From Bacteroidota bacterium (GTDB lineage Bacteria > Bacteroidota > Ignavibacteria > UBA10030 > UBA8401): a stretch of 27,914 nt of DNA. The stretch lies in assembly GCA_030824295.1 (NCBI GenBank), contig JAVBYA010000492.1, positions 1 to 27,914 of the forward strand, read 5' to 3'. Positions 1 through 6,639 of the stretch are shown piece after piece. The translations under genes were made by a program, and so were the position numbers. Numbering within the stretch: the stretch's first letter is position 1; every line of letters begins with the position of its first letter. The notes under the pieces are model-generated. The model was not told the origin of the DNA. It worked only from the letters and a program-made list of their open reading frames with translations, and made no database searches.

Positions 1-2
1 TT

Positions 3-365
3 TCCAAACAGACATTCTTTGCGCTTGCCGGTTCTTTGCTTGGTTTCTATGATGGTTTCTTTGGACCGGGGGTCGGTTCTTTTTGGGCCATCGCATTCAT
101 GTCACTCATGGGATACGAGATCCGGAAGGCCACCGCGCACACCAAAGTGATGAACCTCTCCAGCAATATCATCTCTGTGATCGTCTTCTCTATCGGCGGC
201 TCGGTGATGTTCGCCTATGGAGCAGTGATGGCGGCGGGGCAGATCATCGGGGCACGGATCGGTGCCCGGCTGGCCGTTAAAAAAGGGATCGCCGTCATCC
301 GGCCGGTCTATATCGTCGTTGTCTTCTCCACCATCGCCAAACTTCTCTACGACCGGTTCTTCTGA
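3..365 (+). CDS. TauE/SafE (TSUP) family membrane permease, C-terminal part
   Basis: The reading frame is open from the left edge, so the N-terminal part lies outside the window. The visible part holds a glycine-rich helix with the motif GFYDGFFGPGVGSFW, which is characteristic of TauE/SafE/DUF81 permeases, then two to three further hydrophobic helices ending in a short basic/aromatic tail (LLYDRFF). The family consists of polytopic inner-membrane proteins, some of which export sulfite, sulfoacetate or other organosulfur anions; the substrate here cannot be deduced. A TTG codon at 36 lies in mid-motif and is not a real start. The next gene begins 60 bases downstream with its own ribosome binding site. 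Family call fairly sure, substrate unknown. Confidence 0.85.
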   Translation, partial: SKQTFFALAGSLLGFYDGFFGPGVGSFWAIAFMSLMGYEIRKATAHTKVMNLSSNIISVIVFSIGGSVMFAYGAVMAAGQIIGARIGARLAVKKGIAVIRPVYIVVVFSTIAKLLYDRFF

Positions 366-396
366 CCGGACATTTTTTCTTCCCGCAATTTTCCTC

Positions 397-402
397 TATA
401 TT
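397..402 (+). promoter_or_regulatory. Putative -10 hexamer (TATATT) before the nuclease gene
   Basis: TATATT lies 23 bases before the ATG at 426, which places a start site near 409 and leaves room for the AGGAG at 416-420. No good -35 match is seen 17 bases upstream, only a T-rich run. Same hexamer as before metK, hisD and the YbbR gene. Confidence 0.3.
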
Positions 403-425
403 GATCCATACATTCAGGAGTGTCA

Positions 426-1532
426 ATGAAGTTTTACGTTGCGTTGTTCGTATTATTCTCCAATAACCTGTTAGGATGGGGGTTTACTGGCCACCGCATC
501 ATTAACTTGAAAGCAGTGATGCACCTGCCCCCGTCAATGAATACGTTCATTGCTGATTCATTATACCTGAGGGATTATTCAATTTATGCAGATACTGTAA
601 AAAATGGCGATACTGCCATGTTCTCCGAATACTATCGGCATTTTTTGGATGTGGACGACTATCCGGATTATAAGAATCTGGACCGCAGCTTTGACAAACT
701 TGTACAGATCTATGGTTGGAATCGCGTGCGAGAGAATGGAACGAATCCATGGACGGTTGTATATGTAATGGATTCTTTAACACGGCAATTGAAAAGGAGA
801 GATTGGACTGCCGCGAAACTTACGGCAGCGAATCTGGGCCATTATGTCGCTGATCCCCATCAGCCACTGCATGCAACGGTCAATTACAACGGAGAGCTCA
901 CCGGGAACAAAGGGATCCATTCCCGGTATGAAACGACGATGCTGGGTAAGTATGCTGCTGAAATAATTGTTGTGAAGGATTCGATCCATTACATTTCCGA
1001 TGTCTATGGATTCACGTTTAACAATATCCTCGCTTCCAATGCTCTTATCGATTCCATATTTCGGGCCGATAGCATAGCGAAAGCAGTCTCCGGAAGTACA
1101 TCGTCAACACAGTATTACAGTCTTCTCTGGCAGCGAACCAGAGAAATGACCAAGAAGCAGATCCAGTTGGCCACCGTGAATCTTGCCAGTCTTTGGTACA
1201 CTGCGTGGGTCGATGCGGGATTGCTGACTGCGCCGGTCTCTGTGCGAAGGAACAGTACAGTGAAGCCGACATCGTTCGGCCTGCATCAGAACTTCCCGAA
1301 TCCCTTCAACCCGGCCACTACCGTTTCGTTCGACATCGCTGAACGCGGTCACGTGGTGCTGCAGATCGTTGCGATGGACGGACGCACAGTCGCTTCACTT
1401 GTTCATGATGAACTGGATGCAGGACAATACAGCATTGATTGGGACGCATCTGCATTCTCAACCGGAACATACCTTTGCCGCATGGAAACGGGCGGCAGAA
1501 CGTTGACGCGTAAAATGATGCTGGTGAAATAA
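426..1532 (+). CDS. Secreted S1/P1-type zinc nuclease with T9SS type A C-terminal sorting domain
   Basis: Product of 368 aa. ATG 426 is preferred over the in-frame GTG at 420 because AGGAG (416-420) sits 5 bases before the ATG. Residues 1-17 form a signal peptide, and cleavage before W18 gives a mature WGFTGH start. This is the S1/P1 nuclease and zinc phospholipase C pattern, in which the N-terminal Trp and the following His bind zinc. Further ligand-like residues are D56, H72, H139, D143, H149, H165 and E169 (LGHYVADPHQPLH around 138-149). The last 85 or so residues form a type A type IX secretion domain: QNFPNPFNP, a beta-rich body, the GTYLCRMETG block and a basic end in KMMLVK. The family cleaves single-stranded nucleic acids or phosphate esters, so a role in extracellular nucleic-acid scavenging is likely but inferred. 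Its stop overlaps the next ATG. Confidence 0.9.
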   Translation: MKFYVALFVLFSNNLLGWGFTGHRIINLKAVMHLPPSMNTFIADSLYLRDYSIYADTVKNGDTAMFSEYYRHFLDVDDYPDYKNLDRSFDKLVQIYGWNRVRENGTNPWTVVYVMDSLTRQLKRRDWTAAKLTAANLGHYVADPHQPLHATVNYNGELTGNKGIHSRYETTMLGKYAAEIIVVKDSIHYISDVYGFTFNNILASNALIDSIFRADSIAKAVSGSTSSTQYYSLLWQRTREMTKKQIQLATVNLASLWYTAWVDAGLLTAPVSVRRNSTVKPTSFGLHQNFPNPFNPATTVSFDIAERGHVVLQIVAMDGRTVASLVHDELDAGQYSIDWDASAFSTGTYLCRMETGGRTLTRKMMLVK

Positions 1533-2146
1533 TGGTGCCATCCGCGTGGACACCGGCCGAAATACGGACGATCCGAAAGCTCACAACGCCGTACCGCATC
1601 CAGGAATTCCTGGACCTGGCAGGATACAGTACTGAATCCCGATACCGCTGCCCGCGTGAAGTGCTGAAGGAGAGGAAGGCGCACTGCTTTGACGGCGCCG
1701 TGTTCGCGGCCGCCATGCTCGGCCGGCTCGGTTACACTCCGCTCATCGTTGATATGCAGGCGGTCCGGGATGATGACCACGTGATCGCGGTTTTTAAAAA
1801 GAATGGAAAGTACGGTGCTGTCGCAAAATCGAATTTTTCCGGACTGCGCTACCGCGAACCGATCTACCGCGATGTCCGCGAATTGGTGATGTCCTATTTT
1901 GAGTCCTTCTACAATACGGCGCGCGAGAAGACCCTTCGACAGTTCACCGCACCGCTCGACCTTTCCCGTTATCCGGGATACGAATTCAGCGAAACGAGGA
2001 TGGAAGAGATCGGTCTCAAACTCAGCTATCTTCCGGTCACGAAACTGATGACCCCGTCACAGATCCGGGCCCTGCTGCCGGTGGACGACCGGTCATACAA
2101 GGCAGGATTGCTCGGCTCCGTCAAAGAAGGTTTATTCAAACCCTGA
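1532..2146 (+). CDS. Transglutaminase-like superfamily protein, uncharacterised
   Basis: A 204-aa protein whose ATG overlaps the preceding stop by one base (TAATG), so it is probably translationally coupled to the nuclease. No signal peptide or membrane helix is visible. A Cys in an alanine-rich helix (KAHCFDGAVFAAAML, around residues 50-65) is followed by an invariant-looking DDDHVIAVF and GAVAKSNF. This is the Cys, His and acidic order expected of papain/transglutaminase-like folds. I recognise the pattern from conserved hypothetical proteins rather than from a characterised enzyme. It could be a protease, an amidase or an inactive relative. The second half (LRYREPIYRDVRELVMSYFE) looks well conserved but has no assigned role. 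The cytosolic location contrasts with the exported nuclease upstream. Confidence 0.7.
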   Translation: MVPSAWTPAEIRTIRKLTTPYRIQEFLDLAGYSTESRYRCPREVLKERKAHCFDGAVFAAAMLGRLGYTPLIVDMQAVRDDDHVIAVFKKNGKYGAVAKSNFSGLRYREPIYRDVRELVMSYFESFYNTAREKTLRQFTAPLDLSRYPGYEFSETRMEEIGLKLSYLPVTKLMTPSQIRALLPVDDRSYKAGLLGSVKEGLFKP

Positions 2147-2157
2147 TCCCTCCGCAC

Positions 2158-2184
2158 AATGATACCGGAGCACATCCGTATCAT
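2158..2184 (+). other. Hairpin in the leader of uvrB
   Basis: ATGATA-c-CGG and CCG-TATCAT flank a 7-base loop (9 pairs with one bulged C) in the 72-base gap before uvrB. No T-tract follows, so a classical terminator is unlikely. It may be a leader structure or chance. Confidence 0.3.
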
Positions 2185-2218
2185 CCCGAACCGATAATGC
2201 TGTTGATAAGAGAATACC

Positions 2219-4231
2219 ATGGCCTATACACTCGTATCCGAATATTCTCCGCAAGGTGACCAGCCTGAAGCGATCCGTCAGTTGACCGAAGGGGTCGAAC
2301 GGGGAGATAAGTTCCAGACACTGCTCGGTGTGACCGGCAGCGGAAAGACCTTCTCCGTCTCCAATGTCATCAAGAACTTCGACCGGCCGGTCCTGATCAT
2401 GTCGCACAATAAGACGCTTGCGGCGCAGCTCTATGCGGAGTTCAAGACCTTCTTCCCGAAGGACCATGTGGAGTTCTTCATCAGTTACTACGACTACTAC
2501 CAGCCGGAAGCGTACGTACCGACGACCGATACGTACATCCAGAAGGACTCCTCCGTCAACGAAGAGATCGACCGTCTGCGTCTGCGTGCCACCAGTGCCC
2601 TCCTGTCCGGAAAGAGGAACGTGATCGTCGTTGCTTCGGTCAGCTGCATCTACGGCATCGGTGCTCCGGACGAATGGATCGCGCAGATGGTGGTCATCAA
2701 GAAAGGGGATAAACTGGAACGGAACAAACTGCTCCGGAAACTCCTCGATATCTTCTATTCCCGCAACGATTATGAGTTCCAGCGCGGTACGTTCCGCGTC
2801 CGCGGTGATGTGGTGGAGGTGATCCCGGCGTATGAGAATGACGAGGCCATCCGTGTGGAGTTCTTCGGTGATGAGATCGAGAAGATCTCCACCATCAATC
2901 CGCTGGATGGTTCCATCATCGGGGAGACCGACTATGATGTCATCTATCCCGCTAAACAGTTCGTCACCACGCGTGAATCCCTCGAGAAAGGGATCAAATC
3001 GATCGAGATCGAACTCAAGGAGCGGCTGGAAGAGATGCGGAATATGGGGAAACTGGTCGAAGCGCAGCGGCTGGAACAACGCACACGGTTCGATCTGGAG
3101 ATGATGCGCGAGGTCGGCTATTGCAACGGTATCGAGAATTACTCCCGCCATATCGCCGGCCGCCCGCCGGGTTCCCGTCCATTCTGTCTGTTCGACTATT
3201 TCCCGAAGGACTTCCTCCTCATCATCGACGAATCCCACGTCACCGTCTCGCAGATCGGTGCGATGTATTTCGGGGACAAGAGCCGGAAAACGACCCTTGT
3301 CGAGCACGGATTCCGTCTTCCGTCGGCACTGGATAACAGACCGCTGAAGTTCGATGAATGGGAACAGATCATCAATCAGACCATCTTCGTCAGCGCCACA
3401 CCCGGGAATTATGAGATGGAGAAAACACAAGGGGTCTTCGTGGAGCAGGTGATCCGTCCGACAGGTCTGCTCGATCCCGTCATCGATGTCCGTCCGGTGA
3501 AGAATCAGATCGACGACCTGCTGGCCGAGATCCGGGACCGCGTAAAGAAGAACGAACGCGTCCTCGTGACAACGCTGACCAAACGGATGGCGGAAGACCT
3601 CACGGAATATCTGCTCGACCTGGGCATCAAAGTGGAGTACATCCATTCCGAAGTGGATGCGCTGCACCGCGTGGAGATCCTCCGCAAGCTCCGGCTCGGC
3701 CATAGCGATGTGGTGGTCGGCGTCAACCTGCTCCGCGAAGGGCTCGATCTCCCGGAGGTCTCGCTGGTCGCCATCCTGGATGCGGACAAGGAAGGATTCC
3801 TTCGTTCGGAGCGCTCCCTCATCCAGACCTCCGGCCGAACGGCACGCAATGCGAACGGGAAAGTGATCATGTACGCGGATAAGGTCACCGATTCCATGAA
3901 GAAGACCATCGACGAGACCGAACGGCGGCGGAAGAAACAGATCGCATACAATGAGCTGCACGGGATCACTCCGAAGACCATCTTCAAAACGCACGATGAG
4001 ATCATCGCCTCAACAGCAGTAGCGGATGTCTCATCGAAGTACGATGCACGGAAGGAGCAGAAGCACCTGGCGGTCGTTGCGGACAGCGTCGTGAAATACC
4101 TCTCCGTCGATCAGCGCAAGGATCTCATCGAAGAACTCACGGCAGAGATGCAGCGGGCATCTGCGGACCTGGAATTCGAGCGTGCCGCCCAGCTGCGTGA
4201 TGAGATCCAGCGGCTGACCGCCGCATCGTGA
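2219..4231 (+). CDS. uvrB: UvrABC excinuclease subunit B
   Basis: A 670-aa, full-length UvrB, the damage-verifying helicase-like subunit of nucleotide excision repair, which receives DNA lesions from UvrA and recruits UvrC. Visible features are Walker A GVTGSGKT (37-44), the beta-hairpin segment SYYDYYQPEAYVP, the Walker B-type DESH (337-340), the conserved FVSATPGNYE, and helicase motif VI (QTSGRTARN). A C-terminal UVR/UvrC-binding coiled coil spans about 635-670 (FERAAQLRDEIQRL). The start ATG is preceded only by a weak AAGAGA. No uvrA or uvrC is nearby. The antisense frame inside it is also long and open, but this is a codon-bias shadow. Confidence 0.98.
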   Translation: MAYTLVSEYSPQGDQPEAIRQLTEGVERGDKFQTLLGVTGSGKTFSVSNVIKNFDRPVLIMSHNKTLAAQLYAEFKTFFPKDHVEFFISYYDYYQPEAYVPTTDTYIQKDSSVNEEIDRLRLRATSALLSGKRNVIVVASVSCIYGIGAPDEWIAQMVVIKKGDKLERNKLLRKLLDIFYSRNDYEFQRGTFRVRGDVVEVIPAYENDEAIRVEFFGDEIEKISTINPLDGSIIGETDYDVIYPAKQFVTTRESLEKGIKSIEIELKERLEEMRNMGKLVEAQRLEQRTRFDLEMMREVGYCNGIENYSRHIAGRPPGSRPFCLFDYFPKDFLLIIDESHVTVSQIGAMYFGDKSRKTTLVEHGFRLPSALDNRPLKFDEWEQIINQTIFVSATPGNYEMEKTQGVFVEQVIRPTGLLDPVIDVRPVKNQIDDLLAEIRDRVKKNERVLVTTLTKRMAEDLTEYLLDLGIKVEYIHSEVDALHRVEILRKLRLGHSDVVVGVNLLREGLDLPEVSLVAILDADKEGFLRSERSLIQTSGRTARNANGKVIMYADKVTDSMKKTIDETERRRKKQIAYNELHGITPKTIFKTHDEIIASTAVADVSSKYDARKEQKHLAVVADSVVKYLSVDQRKDLIEELTAEMQRASADLEFERAAQLRDEIQRLTAAS

Positions 4232-4342
4232 CCTGCCTTATCCGGCAATGCTTTTCACTCGGCACATTGTGCGCCGAACCATATATTGACATCGACAGTA
4301 TCATTAACAGCGGGATCGCTCAGCGGTCCCCGTTCTTGTGCG

Positions 4343-5047
4343 ATGCCGATATCCCTTCAGACCATTCTCACTCCCTTACGGGACATGTTGTTCGTTTCCG
4401 ATTGTTTCCATTGCGGAGCTTCGCTTCGTGATGGTGAGCAGCGTATCTGTTCAGCGTGCTGGAACAGTGTCACGCCGGTCCGTTCGGGCGACCATACCCT
4501 TTCCGTGCTTCAGCAGCGCTTCTCCGGATCGGGCACGATCGATGGCCTTGATGCAATATGTTATTTTGAAAAGGGGAAGTTGCTGCAGAGTATCGCGCAT
4601 GCCCTGAAATACCAGGAAGTGACATCGCTCGGGTACGCATTGGGATGCCGGCTGGGGGAGATCGTGAGATACCGGACAGTTGATCTGATCATTCCCGTTC
4701 CGCTGAACAAGCGGAAAGAACGGGAGCGGGGATACAATCAAAGTGATTGGATCGGAAAGGGGATCGCCGATGTGACCGGCTGGGCACTGCGTGCGGATAT
4801 CGTCCGGCGCCGGCGATACACCGTCACACAGACACATCTGAATGCTCAGGAGCGATTGGAGAATATCGCGGATGCCTTTGAGATCGTTCATCCATCATCC
4901 GTGACCGGACGGTCCGTACTCATCGTCGATGATATCATTACGACCGGAGCGACCATTCAAGAAGTTGCCGCAATACTTCGAAATGCCGGCGCTTCCACGG
5001 TATATGTCGCTGCAGCCGGTCTTGCAAAATTAGGAGAGGATGGTTGA
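4343..5047 (+). CDS. comF: ComF family phosphoribosyltransferase-like protein
   Basis: About 234 aa if translated from ATG 4343. The frame is open further upstream to a TTG at 4286, but that extra sequence resembles nothing and overlaps a TATATT hexamer, so I prefer the ATG, although it has no clear ribosome binding site. The N-terminus carries a four-Cys zinc ribbon (CFHCG ... CSACW). The centre has the LIIPVPLNKRKERERGYNQS block, and the PRPP-binding loop VLIVDDIITTGATIQE lies near the C-terminus. This domain order defines the ComF/GntX family. Members take part in natural DNA uptake in several bacteria, but the exact reaction is not established. It lies 111 bases after uvrB and may be partly co-transcribed with it. 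Confidence 0.9.
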   Translation: MPISLQTILTPLRDMLFVSDCFHCGASLRDGEQRICSACWNSVTPVRSGDHTLSVLQQRFSGSGTIDGLDAICYFEKGKLLQSIAHALKYQEVTSLGYALGCRLGEIVRYRTVDLIIPVPLNKRKERERGYNQSDWIGKGIADVTGWALRADIVRRRRYTVTQTHLNAQERLENIADAFEIVHPSSVTGRSVLIVDDIITTGATIQEVAAILRNAGASTVYVAAAGLAKLGEDG

Positions 5048-5440
5048 TGGAAGGAGAGCGGGGTTGAAGGGGCATTCCGCTCGAGGTATTGGAGTGCTGC
5101 AAGGGAGTGTGCCGGAATCGCCGTTCAATGGAATTATTCAAATTCTCACGTCAAATACGCTGATTTCATCCATTATTGTTGAAATCGCCGGGATGAGCGT
5201 TCCGCAAATCCGGATCTCATCAAAACGCCGAAAATCGCATGATTTTAGCAGACAATAATATTTTAACTGGATGTTCTACCGGCTTGCTCGTCACACCGGA
5301 GTGAAGTATATTGTTTTCATCATCGCTGCAATGTTCATTGAAATCAGCTTTTCAACCGCACGTTGCTCTTGGCATTGTGAAAATGAGGCCAATATGTGTA
5401 TTGGCGGGGGGAATGGCAGGGGAAGAGGGCGGAGGGATTT
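5048..5440. other. Intergenic stretch of about 390 bp, no convincing gene
   Basis: Nothing recognisable is encoded here. A frame at 5064-5258 could start at TTG 5064 behind AAGGAG (5051-5056, spacing 7) and would give a 64-aa basic peptide, but its composition is unlike the neighbours and I do not call it. A TATATT hexamer at 5307-5312 and a 7-bp hairpin at 5388-5405 (GCCAATA-TGTG-TATTGGC) are the only structures noted. The hairpin could act as a second stop for the minus-strand tRNA transcript. Confidence 0.4.
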
Positions 5441-5445
5441 AAAAT

Positions 5446-5473
5446 ACAAAAGACATCTTGCGATGTCTTTTGT
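5446..5473 (-). terminator. Intrinsic terminator of the tRNA gene
   Basis: A perfect 12-bp stem (ACAAAAGACATC / GATGTCTTTTGT) closes a GCAA loop as read on the minus strand and is followed there by TATTTT. It begins a few bases after the tRNA 3' end, as expected for a terminator of that transcript. Confidence 0.8.
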
Positions 5474-5477
5474 GTAG

Positions 5478-5550
5478 TAGCGGGGCTAGGACTTGAACCT
5501 AGAACCTTCGGGTTATGAGCCCGACGAGCTGCCAATTGCTCCACCCCGCG
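5478..5550 (-). tRNA. Initiator tRNA-Met (CAU)
   Basis: The minus strand folds into a full cloverleaf of 73 nt: acceptor CGCGGGG/CCCCGCT, D-arm GAGC/GCTC with loop AATTGGCA, anticodon arm TCGGG-CTCATAA-CCCGA, a 5-nt variable loop and T-arm CTAGG/CCTAG. Three stacked G-C pairs in the anticodon stem, an A11-U24 pair and an unpaired 1-72 position identify it as the initiator. Position 72 is U, giving a C1/U72 mismatch instead of the enterobacterial C1/A72. The following bases are CTA, so CCA must be added after transcription. It stands alone, divergent from surE. Confidence 0.95.
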
Positions 5551-5608
5551 ATGATTTTATGTATTAATATAGACAATTAATGCTGGGCAGTCAAGGTACG
5601 TTTTTTTT

Positions 5609-6382
5609 ATGACCAAGAAACTTTCGATCCTCGTTTCCAATGATGATGGTATTTTTTCCGATGGCCTGGCGGCATTGGTGCATGCATTGTCACCGATCGC
5701 AGATGTGACCGTCGTTGCACCGGACAGTCAGCAAAGCGCTGTGGGACATGCCATCACCGTCCATCGCCCGCTGAGAGTGCGTGAAGTGAAGAAGGATGGT
5801 GTGTTTTTCGGGTATGCCGTCGATGGAACACCGGCCGATTGTGTGAAACTCGCGATCAGGAATCTGATGAAGGCCAAACCGGACCTGGTGATTTCCGGGA
5901 TCAATCATGGTTCCAATACGGCGATCAGCGTCATTTATTCGGGAACGGTTTCCGCTGCAACCGAGGGGACCATCCTTGGGATCCCGTCCATCGCTATGTC
6001 CTTGACGACTTTCGAACCCAATGCCGATTTCTCCTTTGCGGCCAAGTTCGCCCGCCGAATGGCGGAGAGTGTCGTTGCCAATGGACTGCCGAACGGGACC
6101 GTCCTGAATGTGAATGTACCTGCCGTTCCGGAATCGGAGATACGCGGAGTTGTTATCACACGGCAAGGGAAGTCGATGTGGAATGACGAATTCGAAGCAC
6201 GCCGCGATCCGGGCAATAAACAATACTTCTGGCTGAAAGGCGAACTGATCGAGCTCGACGAAGAAGAGGACATCGACCAGCGCGCCATCCTGAATAATAA
6301 GGTTTCCGTCACTCCAATTCAGTTCGATCTGACCAATCATCCCATCCTGGAGCGGTTGCGCTCATGGGGACTTACGGTCTGA
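5609..6382 (+). CDS. surE: 5'/3'-nucleotidase SurE
   Basis: A 257-aa protein of normal SurE length. The metal-binding start motif ILVSNDDGIFSDG (D12, D13), S43 in DSQQSAVGHAIT and N99 in SGINHGSN are the conserved metal-site residues, followed by YSGTVSAATEG. SurE dephosphorylates nucleoside 5'- and 3'-monophosphates, and in some species short polyphosphates, in the cytosol. The ATG at 5609 follows a run of eight T; AAGG at 5593-5596 is rather far for a ribosome binding site. The gene ends 16 bases from the stop of a convergent 45-codon gene with no obvious terminator between them. Confidence 0.96.
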   Translation: MTKKLSILVSNDDGIFSDGLAALVHALSPIADVTVVAPDSQQSAVGHAITVHRPLRVREVKKDGVFFGYAVDGTPADCVKLAIRNLMKAKPDLVISGINHGSNTAISVIYSGTVSAATEGTILGIPSIAMSLTTFEPNADFSFAAKFARRMAESVVANGLPNGTVLNVNVPAVPESEIRGVVITRQGKSMWNDEFEARRDPGNKQYFWLKGELIELDEEEDIDQRAILNNKVSVTPIQFDLTNHPILERLRSWGLTV

Positions 6383-6398
6383 CGATCGCACGGGACCT

Positions 6399-6536
6399 TT
6401 AGTTTGAAGTTGGCGGCGGTATTCCCTGCTGTCCGCCCGGATCCCCGCCGGTAGAATCGGGTGTGGATAGTGTGGTCGTTTCAATGGCGCACGCTAAGGA
6501 AATAATGACTGTGATCGTCGTAATGATTTGAACCAT
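6399..6536 (-). CDS. Small 45-aa peptide, hydrophobic N-terminus and Gly/Pro-rich tail
   Basis: A previously unlisted short gene. On the minus strand an AAAGGAG (complement of 6542-6548) lies five bases before the ATG, stronger than most ribosome binding sites in this window. The peptide begins MVQIITTITVIISLACA, an uncharged hydrophobic segment that could be a signal or membrane anchor. It continues as a Thr/Ser-rich stretch and ends GGDPGGQQGIPPPTSN. The Cys at residue 16 is in a near-lipobox (ISLAC), but the order is not canonical. It is divergent from the TPR-CHAT gene and shares its upstream promoter-like element with the sigma-factor operon at 9886-11785. I do not recognise a family. 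Possible roles are substrate, ligand or regulator of the TPR-CHAT protein, all inferred. The ribosome binding site and shared promoter argue that it is real. Confidence 0.6.
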   Translation of the reverse strand: MVQIITTITVIISLACAIETTTLSTPDSTGGDPGGQQGIPPPTSN

Positions 6537-6588
6537 GATGACTCCTTTGTTTTGATGAATTGATCCGGTTTTATCTTTCCTGTATACA

Positions 6589-6618
6589 TATACCTGCGAT
6601 TTTTCAAAATTGGAGCCG
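6589..6618 (-). promoter_or_regulatory. Promoter-like element A upstream of the 45-aa peptide gene
   Basis: Read on the minus strand: CGGCTCCAATTT, a 12-base spacer, then GGTATA, with an A/T-rich block upstream of the first box. It is 22/30 identical, with no gaps, to element B at 11864-11893, and the 12-base box is identical. Its TATA box is about 53 bases before the peptide ATG. The order of boxes fits a promoter for the minus strand better than for the plus strand. Confidence 0.5.
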
Positions 6619-6639
6619 AAGGTAAAAATTTATTTTTTA

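Noticed and set aside
420..425. GTG 420 as start of the nuclease gene
   Set aside because: It overlaps the AGGAG that correctly spaces ATG 426.
2132..3994. Long open frame (620 codons) antisense to uvrB
   Set aside because: Explained by codon bias of the highly conserved uvrB on the other strand; its composition (Asp/His/Leu-rich) is typical of antisense shadows, and there is no ribosome binding site.
5344..5544. Minus-strand frame crossing the tRNA gene
   Set aside because: It contains most of the tRNA and its terminator in translation, so it cannot be a protein gene.
6610..6639. TTG 6610 as start of the TPR-CHAT gene
   Set aside because: It lies inside the shared promoter-like element and adds a charged leader before the signal peptide; ATG 6640 is better.
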